A stretch of 12,544 nucleotides of DNA from Pseudomonadota bacterium (lineage in GTDB: Bacteria > Pseudomonadota > Gammaproteobacteria > Burkholderiales > Ferrovaceae). This document shows, piece by piece, positions 6,285 to 12,544 of this stretch; the first letter of the stretch is position 1; every line of letters starts with the position of its first letter. Position numbers and translations under genes: made by a program. The stretch covers positions 1 to 12,544 of the forward strand of contig JAJYQG010000064.1 in assembly GCA_021794775.1 (NCBI GenBank). The letters are read 5' to 3'. Below the pieces are notes generated by a model, which saw nothing but the letters and a program-made list of their open reading frames with translations, searched no databases and was not told the origin of the DNA.

Positions 6285-6482
6285 ATGCAATGCAACGTTG
6301 GTGGGCTGGATCGAGTGCTGCGCGTCGTGGTGGGGCTCGTATTGGCAGGGTTGGCTGCTACGCATACGGTGGGAGCCTGGGGGTGGATAGGAGTGGTGCC
6401 TTTGTTGACCGGGTTGATCGGCTGGTGTCCTGCCTATCTTCTGCTGGGATTCAAGACCTGCTGCACGCATAAGGCCGATTGA
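6285..6482 (+). CDS. Small DUF2892-like inner membrane protein
   Basis: 65 residues. It opens MQCNVGGLDRVLRVVVG, typical of DUF2892 proteins ('N(v/m)G..DR..R...G'). Two hydrophobic segments follow (about 11-27 and 33-54), and it ends in the Cys-containing tail 'LLGFKTCCTHKAD'. DUF2892 is also the membrane part of YgaP-type rhodanese proteins, but no rhodanese domain is present here. Cysteines at 3, 48, 59 and 60 could bind a metal or persulfide; this is speculation. I chose ATG 6285 because GGGAG (6274-6278) lies 6 nt upstream and homology begins here; the same frame is open further upstream to 6138 without family resemblance. The Crp/Fnr gene 68 bp upstream is a plausible regulator. Confidence 0.85.
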   Translation: MQCNVGGLDRVLRVVVGLVLAGLAATHTVGAWGWIGVVPLLTGLIGWCPAYLLLGFKTCCTHKAD

Positions 6483-6527
6483 ATCCGGATGTTTGCCTGA
6501 GATGGGAGGCGAAGGCTTGGTACATGC

Positions 6528-7553
6528 GTGGGGCTTAAGCAAGGCCGAAGGCAGGAGGGTTTGGGGCGGGTGGCAAGCATAAACGAGAGCAGTTTGTTAT
6601 GCCGATGGGTGAGTGGGTCGGTGACAGGTCTTGAACGGGATTTGGACAGGCATTGCGGACATGTTCTGGGGGGCTTGTTGTATGGCGCTCAGGGTGTGCC
6701 AGAAGGTCCTATCCCTTATGCATCGGTGCATCTGCCGGTGTTGGACGGTGTCGGGTGTTATTGGCTTCTGATTTCTCCAAGGCCGGTCTCCTATCACCGT
6801 AACGCCGATGCTTGTATAGCCGTGGATGGCGTTTTGCAATGGGGTGTTCTTAACCCGGGCGCTCTGGATCATGAAAATATGGAACAGGGCGCGTGGGTGG
6901 CGTACAACCGCATATTTGACCTTCAGGAAGAAGCGGTTTATCCCCATTTGTTGCGTACCTGGAATTATTTTCCGAAAATCCATGCGGACGGGGCTGCGAT
7001 GGAGCGCTACCGCGAATTCAATGTTGGACGTCACGAAGCATTTTCAGCACGTCGAAGCCTTGGAGGGGGGCATGTTTCTGCAGCATGTGCTCTGGGGACA
7101 AAAGTTGGGGGTATGACGGTGGCGTTTCTGGCCGGGAAGAAGGCGGGGATCGCCATCGAAAACCCGCGCCAAACCCCAGCCTATGGCTATCCGCTACAGT
7201 ATGGCCCCAAAAGCCCTGTTTTTGCTCGTGCCATGTTGGTCGATGGCGCGCTATGGGTATCGGGCACCGCGAGCATTGTCGGTTCGCAGAGCGTACACGT
7301 TGGGAATCTCGCGGCTCAGACCGACGAGACCGTGGACAATCTGCGTCGAGTGTTCGAAGAAGCTGAGCGCCACGGTTTTATCATGCCCCTGGCGTCACGG
7401 TTATGCCTCGTCGTTTACCTGAGGCATGCAGAGGATGAAGCGCGGGTGCGACAGCGGTTAGCGGAGACTTTTCCCAGTGCGCATAAAATACTTCTGCAAG
7501 CGGACATCTGCCGCGTCGAATTGTTGGTGGAAATCGAAGCTTTTTGGTTTTGA
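6528..7553 (+). CDS. Chorismatase of the FkbO/Hyg5/XanB2 type
   Basis: Up to 341 residues, predicted to cleave chorismate to pyruvate plus a hydroxybenzoate or a dihydroxycyclohexadiene carboxylate, depending on subtype. Family hallmarks include 'WNYFPKIHADG' followed by 'AAMERYREFNVGRHEAF', 'SAACALGTKVG', 'IENPRQTPAYGYPLQYGPKS', 'FARAMLVDGALWVSGTASIVG' and 'GNLAAQTDETVDNL'. The C-terminal 'VELLVEIEAFWF' contains the glutamate conserved near the active site. The subtype cannot be fixed by eye. A XanB2-like 3-/4-hydroxybenzoate producer could feed ubiquinone or aryl-polyene pigment synthesis. The GTG start at 6528 is uncertain; GTG 6570, with GGAGG at 6554-6558, is a good alternative (327 residues). 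It converges on the TPR gene with only 3 bp between the stops, and no pigment or polyketide genes are next to it. Confidence 0.88.
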   Translation: MGLKQGRRQEGLGRVASINESSLLCRWVSGSVTGLERDLDRHCGHVLGGLLYGAQGVPEGPIPYASVHLPVLDGVGCYWLLISPRPVSYHRNADACIAVDGVLQWGVLNPGALDHENMEQGAWVAYNRIFDLQEEAVYPHLLRTWNYFPKIHADGAAMERYREFNVGRHEAFSARRSLGGGHVSAACALGTKVGGMTVAFLAGKKAGIAIENPRQTPAYGYPLQYGPKSPVFARAMLVDGALWVSGTASIVGSQSVHVGNLAAQTDETVDNLRRVFEEAERHGFIMPLASRLCLVVYLRHAEDEARVRQRLAETFPSAHKILLQADICRVELLVEIEAFWF

Positions 7554-7556
7554 ATC

Positions 7557-8240
7557 TCAGTCGTCGGTTTCTTGTCCGTTCAGGAGCTGAATGGCTTCGT
7601 CGTGACGGTGCTGGTCTGCCAGAAGACTTTGGCTGCGAGGAGGAGCCTCGACCGCTTTTTTCAGGAAAAAGGTGGCTTGCTGTTTGTCACCCTGTTCGAG
7701 TAGAAATTTACCGTAGAAATAATTGGCATCAATATTGTTTGGATCAAGCGTCAATGCTTGCTTCAGGTACAGCCGTGCTTTGTCGTCATCACCGAATGAT
7801 CCAAGTTTTGGGACACGGGCATAGAGAGCGCCCAGCGTGACTAGCGCTGATCCGTCCATGACGGCAGGGTTAATGGCGATGGCATGCAGCAAGAGGTCCC
7901 GTGCCTCCCGTGCGCTGCTCAATGCGCTGAATGGGTTTTGGTATTTGGCATGGGTGGCGGTGATGATGCCTTCCCAAACCAGGGGTTCGGCATGGTCAGG
8001 ATAAGTGAGCGAGAGAGCGTGAGCGCGGTTCTGAAGTGATGCAAGAAAATCAGAACGCTGGTTTTCGGGAAGCTCATAGTTTGCTTGCGTCCATTCGTTT
8101 TTCTCCCGAGTCAATTGCTCCTCCAAGGAGGATGTGGGGGCTATGGCAAGAGTCTCACCTGTGACGAGGGCCAGTAGTAATACGCCGGTGATGCAACGCA
8201 GCAGAGAATGGCGAAAGATTAGCCTTGGCCTAAAGTTCAT
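7557..8240 (-). CDS. Exported TPR-repeat protein
   Basis: 227 residues from ATG 8240. The start was chosen because it gives a proper signal peptide: a basic n-region (MNFRPRLIFRHSLLR), a hydrophobic core (about 17-28) and probable cleavage after 'LAIA' (31-34). The longer frame starting at 8318 would overlap gloA. The rest is helical, with tetratricopeptide-like units such as 'SAREARDLLLHAIAINPA', 'DKARLYLKQALTLDPNN' and 'IDANYFYGKFLLEQGDKQQA'. Such proteins mediate protein-protein contacts in the periplasm; the partner here is unknown. It starts 7 bp after the gloA stop, so the two are probably one operon, although no functional link is obvious. Confidence 0.85.
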   Translation of the reverse strand: MNFRPRLIFRHSLLRCITGVLLLALVTGETLAIAPTSSLEEQLTREKNEWTQANYELPENQRSDFLASLQNRAHALSLTYPDHAEPLVWEGIITATHAKYQNPFSALSSAREARDLLLHAIAINPAVMDGSALVTLGALYARVPKLGSFGDDDKARLYLKQALTLDPNNIDANYFYGKFLLEQGDKQQATFFLKKAVEAPPRSQSLLADQHRHDEAIQLLNGQETDD

Positions 8241-8247
8241 GGGCTTT

Positions 8248-8634
8248 TCAGTGGGGACGTTGGATAAGCTCGATTTTGTAACCATCCGGGTCTTCGATGA
8301 AGGCAATGATGGTGTCACCGTGCTTCATCGGCCCCGCTTCGCGGGTAACCTTGCCTCCTTTTGCTCGCACATCTTCGCAATAAGCTGAAGCATTCTCAAC
8401 CTCCAGTGCGATATGACCATATCCATTGCCAAGAGCGTAGCTGGAAACATCCCAATTGTAGGTCAGTTCGATGACGGCTGCTTCTTGTTCTGGTTGATAG
8501 CCCATGAATACCAGGGTAAACCGTCCTTCGGGATAATCGCGCCGACGCAACACCTGCATACCCAGCACGTCACGGTAAAAAGCTATGGAACGTTCAAGAT
8601 GCCCGATTCTCAGCATGGTGTGCAGAATGCGCAA
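8248..8634 (-). CDS. gloA: Lactoylglutathione lyase (glyoxalase I)
   Basis: 128 residues, converting the methylglyoxal-glutathione hemithioacetal to S-lactoylglutathione in the cytoplasm. From the TTG at 8634 the protein begins (f)[16 protein letters not shown], the canonical GloA N-terminus. All four metal ligands fall at the E. coli positions: H5, E56, H74 and E122. That pattern and the short length indicate the nickel-type bacterial enzyme. A longer frame from ATG 8712 adds 26 residues unlike the family. The TTG start is supported by GGAG (complement of 8641-8644) with a 6-nt spacer. The TPR gene follows 7 bp downstream. Confidence 0.95.
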   Translation of the reverse strand: MRILHTMLRIGHLERSIAFYRDVLGMQVLRRRDYPEGRFTLVFMGYQPEQEAAVIELTYNWDVSSYALGNGYGHIALEVENASAYCEDVRAKGGKVTREAGPMKHGDTIIAFIEDPDGYKIELIQRPH

Positions 8635-8787
8635 AGATGTCTCCGCTAAGAAAGTGGACGATAGGGTGCCTTCAGTCGAAGAGTTTACAACGAATGGTGA
8701 TGCTTGTTGCAACGCTATTTTTAGGAGAAAGCAAAAAATGATAGGCGTAAATTCTGGGCATGGTTATTCAGAAGGGTGTCATGTCGC

Positions 8788-9744
8788 TTAAGACGGGTGT
8801 TTTCCCAAATGGGCTTGTCGAGCGTGAGTGATGATCTCGGCACGGTTCTGTTTGCCTTCTTCCATGAGAAAATCCAGGAAAACCTTAGCGGTTAGCCCAA
8901 GTTTCTTTCCTTCCAGATGGACGGCATGCCAGGTTCTGTGGAGAGGAAAGTCCGCCACATCCAGAAGGGCTATTTGGCCATAGCGGAGTTCGAGGGAGAG
9001 GCTGGCCAGGGGAATGATGGATATGCCGAGACCAGCCATGATGCCCTGTTTGATGGCTTCTCCTGAACCCAGTTCCATGTAGGGTCTCAACGTGAGCCCT
9101 TCACTGGCAAACAATTCCTCTGCAACGCTGCGTGTGCCCGACCCTGCTTCTCGCACCAGAATTCTTTCTTCACTCAGCATGGTGCAAGGAATGTTCTTTT
9201 TATGGCGCAGTGGATGTTCGGCGTGCGCAGCAACGACCAGCAAATTGTCCATGAATGGGTGTATGACCAGATCCAGGGGTTCTGGGATCTGTTGGCCCAG
9301 AATCACAAAATCATCCTGATTTTCGGCCAGTCTTTCCGATATTCGTAAGCGGTTTGTAACCGTTAGCTGGGGTTGGACGTCGGGATAAACGCGTAAAAAT
9401 CTGCCCAGTATGTGAGGCATGAAAAATTTGGTTGACGTGACCGCTGCGATTTTGAGGGGGCCTGCAATTTTCCCTTTCATGTCGCTAAGGGATAGGTGAA
9501 GTGACGTCAGTCTGCCAAGAACCTCAATCACAGTACCGTATACCAGTTCTCCGGCTCGGGTGATGAGCAGTTTCTTCCCGGCTTGCTCAATGAGCGATAT
9601 TCCCATGCTTTCTTCCAGACGCTTGACCTGAATGTAAACGGCTGGCTGGGTGAGACTCAGCTCTTCTGCCGCACGGGTATAGCTCTTGAGTCGCGCTACG
9701 GCCTCGAAAAGTCTGAGCTGTTGCAATGTCCAATGGCGAATCAT
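8788..9744 (-). CDS. cbbR: LysR-type regulator of the Calvin cycle genes
   Basis: 318 residues. The N-terminal winged HTH (about 5-64) reads 'LRLFEAVARLKSYTRAAEEL' then 'SLTQPAVYIQVKRLEESMG', typical of CbbR. The C-terminal periplasmic-binding-like domain (about 90-300) includes 'GPLKIAAVTSTKFFMPHILG', 'DFVILGQ' and 'ILVREAGSGTRSVAEELF', also a CbbR signature. CbbR binds TNA-N7/8-TNA-type sites in front of cbb operons and responds to metabolites such as RuBP, PEP or NADPH, depending on the species. It is divergent from cbbL across a 159-bp intergenic region. Downstream on the same strand, gloA begins after about 150 bp with no identified function in between. Confidence 0.94.
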   Translation of the reverse strand: MIRHWTLQQLRLFEAVARLKSYTRAAEELSLTQPAVYIQVKRLEESMGISLIEQAGKKLLITRAGELVYGTVIEVLGRLTSLHLSLSDMKGKIAGPLKIAAVTSTKFFMPHILGRFLRVYPDVQPQLTVTNRLRISERLAENQDDFVILGQQIPEPLDLVIHPFMDNLLVVAAHAEHPLRHKKNIPCTMLSEERILVREAGSGTRSVAEELFASEGLTLRPYMELGSGEAIKQGIMAGLGISIIPLASLSLELRYGQIALLDVADFPLHRTWHAVHLEGKKLGLTAKVFLDFLMEEGKQNRAEIITHARQAHLGKHPS

Positions 9745-9903
9745 ATACCTTGGTAAATCCTTTCAATTTGAAACATTAAGTTCTTTTTATTGCATAGGTT
9801 AGGTAAAGTCAAGTCCTCAGGCAAGAAAACGTGGTTTGCAGGAGGGCGCGGCAAAGCCAGCCCGTCGATTTGATGATGCTCACCTTAATACAAGGAGTAA
9901 GAC
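9745..9903. promoter_or_regulatory. Shared cbbR/cbbL control region
   Basis: The perfect inverted repeat TTTCAA-T-TTGAAA (9761-9773) contains the T-N11-A core of LysR-type sites and is the best candidate for CbbR binding. A second small dyad TACC-TT-GGTA lies at 9746-9755, and GGTAAA occurs at 9752-9757 and 9802-9807. For cbbR on the minus strand, TTGACT (complement of 9807-9812) and TAAAAA (complement of 9784-9789) are separated by 17 bp and make a good promoter. A cbbL promoter is not clear: TTGAAA (9768-9773) could be a -35 element, but the -10 is poor, as expected for an activator-dependent promoter. The cbbL ribosome binding site AAGGAG is at 9892-9897, 6 nt before the ATG. Confidence 0.65.
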
Positions 9904-11322
9904 ATGGCAAAAACCTACCAAGCGGGGGTCAAGGAATACCGGCAGACTTATTGGGCGCCGGACTATGTTCCGTTGGACTCGGACATCCTGGCCTGTTTCA
10001 AAATCACGCCTCAACCGGGTGTTGATCGTGAAGAAGCTGCTGCCGCTGTTGCTGCGGAATCATCCACGGGAACCTGGACCACGGTTTGGACTGACCTTCT
10101 GACCGACCTGGATTATTACAAAGGACGAGCCTATTCCATAGAGGACGTGCCTGGAGACGATAGTTGTTTCTATGCCTTCATCGCTTACCCCATCGATTTG
10201 TTTGAAGAAGGGTCGGTGGTCAACGTGTTTACCTCGCTGGTGGGGAACGTATTTGGCTTCAAGGCGGTTCGTGCACTGCGTTTGGAAGATGTGCGCTTTC
10301 CCTTGCACTACGTGAAGACTTGCAATGGACCACCCCATGGTATCCAGGTCGAACGCGACAAGATGAACAAATATGGTCGTCCGTTGCTGGGATGTACCAT
10401 CAAGCCCAAGCTGGGTCTTTCCGCCAAGAACTACGGTCGTGCCGTGTACGAATGTTTGCGAGGCGGTCTCGATTTCACCAAAGACGATGAGAACGTCAAC
10501 AGCCAACCTTTCATGCGCTGGAGAGATCGCTTTCTTTTCGTCGCCGACGCCATTCACAATGCCGAAGCGCAGACCGGCGAACGCAAAGGGCACTACCTGA
10601 ATTGTACGGCGCCATCCCCGGAAGAGATGTACGAGCGTGCTGAGTTCGCCAAGGAACTCAATATGCCCATCATCATGCACGACTACCTCACCGGCGGATT
10701 TACCGCAAACACTGGTTTGGCCCGCTGGTGTCGCAAAAATGGCATGTTGCTCCATATTCACCGCGCCATGCACGCCGTTCTCGATCGCAACCCGCATCAT
10801 GGGATTCACTTTCGGGTTCTGACCAAGGCACTCCGACTCTCCGGGGGGGATCACCTTCACACAGGAACGGTGGTGGGCAAGCTTGAAGGAGACAGGGCCG
10901 CAACACTCGGCTGGATCGATTTGCTGAGAGAGTCTTACATTCCTGAAGATCGTTCTCGCGGTATTTTCTTTGACCAGGATTGGGGGTCGATGCCCGGGGT
11001 ATTTGCCGTGGCTTCAGGCGGTATCCATGTCTGGCACATGCCTGCCTTGGTCACCATTTTTGGCGACGATTCGGTACTCCAGTTTGGTGGTGGCACGTTG
11101 GGACACCCTTGGGGTAATGCAGCAGGTGCAGCGGCCAACCGTGTGGCCTTGGAAGCCTGTGTCGAAGCAAGAAATCGTGGCAGAAACCTGGAGCGCGAAG
11201 GTAAGGAAATTCTGACCAAAGCGGCGTCCAGCAGTCCAGAACTGAAGATTGCCATGGAAACATGGAAAGAGATCAAGTTCGAGTTCGATACCGTTGACAA
11301 GCTCGACGTGCAAAACCGCTGA
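9904..11322 (+). CDS. cbbL: RuBisCO large subunit, form IA
   Basis: 472 residues. It carboxylates ribulose-1,5-bisphosphate in the Calvin cycle and here is probably housed in carboxysomes. With a constant offset of 8 from spinach numbering, all key residues are present: K167 and K169 ('TIKPKLG'), carbamylated K193 with D195 and E196 ('DFTKDDE'), H286 ('HIHRAMH'), H319 ('GGDHLHTGT'), loop 6 K326 ('VVGKLEGD') and S371 ('ASGGIH'). The N-terminus '[19 protein letters not shown]' and the csoS2 gene downstream indicate the form IA, carboxysome-associated type. The RBS is AAGGAG at 9892-9897. cbbS follows after 24 bp. Confidence 0.98.
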   Translation: MAKTYQAGVKEYRQTYWAPDYVPLDSDILACFKITPQPGVDREEAAAAVAAESSTGTWTTVWTDLLTDLDYYKGRAYSIEDVPGDDSCFYAFIAYPIDLFEEGSVVNVFTSLVGNVFGFKAVRALRLEDVRFPLHYVKTCNGPPHGIQVERDKMNKYGRPLLGCTIKPKLGLSAKNYGRAVYECLRGGLDFTKDDENVNSQPFMRWRDRFLFVADAIHNAEAQTGERKGHYLNCTAPSPEEMYERAEFAKELNMPIIMHDYLTGGFTANTGLARWCRKNGMLLHIHRAMHAVLDRNPHHGIHFRVLTKALRLSGGDHLHTGTVVGKLEGDRAATLGWIDLLRESYIPEDRSRGIFFDQDWGSMPGVFAVASGGIHVWHMPALVTIFGDDSVLQFGGGTLGHPWGNAAGAAANRVALEACVEARNRGRNLEREGKEILTKAASSSPELKIAMETWKEIKFEFDTVDKLDVQNR

Positions 11323-11346
11323 GATCATTTTGATAAGGAACGAATC

Positions 11347-11679
11347 ATGGCTGATGTACAGGATTACAAACAAGCAATCAAATACGAAACCTTTTCCTAT
11401 CTTCCTTCGCTTTCGCCGGAAGAAATTCGGGAGCAGATCAAGTATATCGTCAACCAGGGTTGGAACCCCGCTGTCGAGCACGTCGAACCCCAGCGTTCTT
11501 TCAACCATTACTGGTACATGTGGAAGCTTCCTATGTTCGGTGAACAGAGTGTCGAACGCATTCTTTCCGAACTGGATGCCTGTCACCGAGAGCATCCGGG
11601 GCACCACGTCAGGTTGATTGGTTACGACAACTACTCGCAATGCCAGGGAACAGCCTTCGTGGTTTACAGAGGTGCCTGA
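11347..11679 (+). CDS. cbbS: RuBisCO small subunit, form IA
   Basis: 110 residues. Small subunits cap the L8 core of form I RuBisCO to give L8S8. Typical segments are '[19 protein letters not shown]', '[11 protein letters not shown]', '[20 protein letters not shown]' and '[20 protein letters not shown]'. The 'GW.P..EH' and '[10 protein letters not shown]' blocks are hallmarks of the bacterial small subunit. AAGGA (11335-11339) lies 7 nt before the ATG. A strong hairpin spans the stop codon (see 11665-11692). Confidence 0.98.
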   Translation: MADVQDYKQAIKYETFSYLPSLSPEEIREQIKYIVNQGWNPAVEHVEPQRSFNHYWYMWKLPMFGEQSVERILSELDACHREHPGHHVRLIGYDNYSQCQGTAFVVYRGA

Positions 11680-11692
11680 TAGGCACCCTGTA
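11665..11692 (+). promoter_or_regulatory. Strong hairpin spanning the cbbS stop codon
   Basis: GGTGCCT (11671-11677) pairs perfectly with AGGCACC (11681-11687) around a GAT loop. After a single bulged A (11670) the stem continues with TACAG-type pairing: 11665-11669 against 11688-11692. That gives about 12 base pairs. The UGA stop lies at the loop. No T-run follows, so a simple intrinsic terminator is unlikely. It could protect the 3' end of a processed cbbLS mRNA or attenuate expression of the downstream carboxysome genes. Confidence 0.7.
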
Positions 11693-11728
11693 TCCGGTCA
11701 ATTGAGAGACGAGCAAAAGGACAGGACG

Positions 11729-11764
11729 ATGTCTGGACAAACTTCAAGCAGCGATGCACGATAG
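11729..11764 (+). other. Original csoS2 start region ending in an in-frame TAG
   Basis: ATG 11729 has a well-spaced ribosome binding site (AAAGGA, 11716-11721, 7 nt upstream). It encodes MSGQTSSSDAR and then meets TAG at 11762-11764, in the same frame as the long csoS2 reading frame. The next in-frame ATG (11771) follows after only two codons and has no ribosome binding site of its own. The residues either side of the TAG ('DAR' and 'VAMARRRAISKGG') together form a recognisable CsoS2 N-repeat. This suggests a CAG-to-TAG change in a once continuous gene. A functional leader peptide is the alternative. Confidence 0.7.
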
Positions 11765-12097
11765 GTCGCCATGGCGCGGCGCAGGGCCATCTCCAAAGGC
11801 GGCGCAGGAGCCTCATCCAAGGCTGATACTGCGCTGGCCGGGTTGAGTGGCAATGAGCTGGCACGTGCACGGCGGGCAATGTTGGCCAAGGGCGGCAAAA
11901 GTCTGTTGGCCGTGGCGCCACCTGTAGTTTCTGTGATAGCGCAGCAGGTGGAAGAGGCACAGCCGAAAATCGAGGAGTCTTCGGCGCAAGATACGGTGTT
12001 GCAAGGCGGGCGGGCCGCTGCCAAGCAGCACCGTGTGAAGCAGTGCACGGGAAGAGGTGATGCCTCCAGCTGTCGTCCTTCCGGACGGCTGCGTCCG
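11753..12097 (+). repeat. CsoS2 N-repeats (RuBisCO-binding), three copies
   Basis: Copy 1 (11753-11812) is broken by the TAG at 11762. Copy 2 (about 11846-11908) is the best match to the R..ARR..L...GK pattern. Copy 3 (about 12005-12097) is the divergent last-N-repeat type with the 'C.GRG...SC.P.GR' ending. Basic residues in these repeats are the known RuBisCO contacts in studied CsoS2 proteins. Confidence 0.75.
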
Positions 12098-12544
12098 GTG
12101 CCGAACAAAGTGGAGTTCGGCAGGACCCTCTCGGGCAATCGCGTGAGCGGGAATCAGGTCGAGCGCACGACGCAGGTGACAGGCAACGAAGCCGGGACTT
12201 GCCGAATGGTCACAGGAACCGAGTATGTCGGTTCTGACCAATTTGAGCAATTTTGCAGTACTCGGCCCGTACCCGCCGAGTCTAAGGTTGGCGTTAGCGA
12301 AACCAGCAAAGGCGGGTTCGTGACGGGTAGTCAGATTGGTCGCTCAGCCAGGGTAACAGGCGACGAATCTGGAGGCTGCAAAACCGTGACGGGAACGGAA
12401 TATCTGGGTAATGAGCGATTCGAAGAATTTTGTCAGCGCAGGGGCGCGGTTGAGCGCGCAGACAAAGTGGTGGTTGGATCGACGATGGGCAAAGGCATGG
12501 CCGTTACAGGCTCGGATGAGGCCAGGGTCAGTCGAGTGACTGGG
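11771..12544 (+). CDS. csoS2: Carboxysome scaffold protein CsoS2, 5' part (runs off the window)
   Basis: 258 codons, open to the window edge. CsoS2 is the disordered linker that gathers RuBisCO through N-terminal repeats and contacts the shell through middle and C-terminal repeats. Visible in order: the rest of a first N-repeat ('MARRRAISKGGAGA'), a second N-repeat ('SGNELARARRAMLAKGGKSL', residues 26-45), a third of the 'GGRAAAKQHRVKQCTGRG' plus 'SSCRPSGRLRP' type (79-109), then M-repeats of about 60 residues containing 'VTGNEAGTCRMVTGTEYVG' and Cys-rich ends. The N-domain is shorter than the four-repeat form of Halothiobacillus. ATG 11771 is taken as the start only because TAG interrupts the frame at 11762; the better ribosome binding site serves ATG 11729. 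It lies 91 bp after cbbS, in the usual cbbLS-csoS2 order. Confidence 0.93.
   Translation, partial: MARRRAISKGGAGASSKADTALAGLSGNELARARRAMLAKGGKSLLAVAPPVVSVIAQQVEEAQPKIEESSAQDTVLQGGRAAAKQHRVKQCTGRGDASSCRPSGRLRPVPNKVEFGRTLSGNRVSGNQVERTTQVTGNEAGTCRMVTGTEYVGSDQFEQFCSTRPVPAESKVGVSETSKGGFVTGSQIGRSARVTGDESGGCKTVTGTEYLGNERFEEFCQRRGAVERADKVVVGSTMGKGMAVTGSDEARVSRVTG
12104..12544 (+). repeat. CsoS2 M-repeats, two full and one partial
   Basis: Units start near 12104, 12278 and 12452, with a period of 59-60 residues measured from the conserved 'K-V' near each start. Each has three 'VTG/VSG/LSG' submotifs; the first two contain 'VTGTEY' and a conserved Cys pair ('GTCR' and 'FC' in unit 1, 'GGCK' and 'FC' in unit 2). 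The third is cut by the window end. These repeats bind shell proteins in studied carboxysomes. Confidence 0.88.

Noticed and set aside
8241..8318. Longer start for the TPR protein at 8318
   Set aside because: It would overlap gloA by more than 70 bp and bury a good signal peptide inside the protein.
8635..8712. Longer GloA start at ATG 8712
   Set aside because: The extra 26 residues do not fit the family, while TTG 8634 restores the canonical N-terminus with H5 in place and a GGAG site 6 nt upstream.
10060..10860. 266-codon open frame on the minus strand
   Set aside because: It is antisense to cbbL, which is complete with every active-site residue.
11671..11687. Intrinsic terminator after cbbS
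   Set aside because: The stem is strong but no T-run follows and the carboxysome gene lies directly downstream, so it is called a regulatory or processing hairpin instead.
11762..11764. TAG read as pyrrolysine
   Set aside because: Nothing suggests pyrrolysine use in this kind of organism, and the position is not a catalytic site; mutation, read error or re-initiation are simpler.
12104..12544. DNA-level repeat array or CRISPR-like element
   Set aside because: The periodicity is at protein level (CsoS2 M-repeats of about 60 residues) with diverged codons, not conserved DNA repeats with spacers.

Overview
The window reads as chromosome of an autotrophic proteobacterium, most likely a betaproteobacterial sulfur or iron oxidiser. 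The basis is the petBC-sspA-sspB-tRNA order, a form IA RuBisCO with a divergent cbbR, and the start of an alpha-carboxysome operon (csoS2). The species cannot be named from the sequence.

Layout. (1) 1-1916, core housekeeping on the plus strand: the 3' end of petB (cytochrome b), petC (cytochrome c1), sspA and sspB, tightly packed. (2) 1939-2014, tRNA-Thr(TGT), followed by about 370 bp without a recognisable gene; this stretch is A-rich and full of short palindromes and direct repeats, as in an old integration scar. (3) 2384-6216, an unusual plus-strand gene set: a three-PAS diguanylate cyclase, an avidin/streptavidin-like protein, a pepsin-type (family A1) aspartic protease translationally coupled to it by an ATGA overlap, and a Crp/Fnr-type regulator. 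(4) 6285-7553, a 65-residue DUF2892-like membrane protein and an FkbO/Hyg5/XanB2-type chorismatase. (5) 7557-8634, minus strand: gloA (TTG start, all four metal ligands) followed by an exported TPR protein. (6) 8788-12544, the carbon-fixation region: cbbR on the minus strand, a shared regulatory region, then cbbL, cbbS and the 5' part of csoS2 on the plus strand, running off the window.

How the genes work together. Cytochrome bc1 belongs to the electron transport that supplies energy and reductant. CbbR probably senses metabolic state and switches on cbbLS and the carboxysome genes. CsoS2 is the scaffold that links RuBisCO to the shell. A strong hairpin spanning the cbbS stop codon probably separates very high cbbLS expression from lower expression of the shell genes.

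Most interesting: the coupled avidin-like and pepsin-like pair, two folds that are rare in bacteria, placed behind a diguanylate cyclase and near a tRNA. The avidin-like protein keeps much of the biotin ureido pocket but has lost the Asp128 and Ser88 equivalents. Second, csoS2 has an in-frame TAG inside its first RuBisCO-binding repeat. The well-placed ribosome binding site lies upstream of that stop, so the gene is either damaged, misread at one base, re-initiated, or preceded by a short leader peptide.
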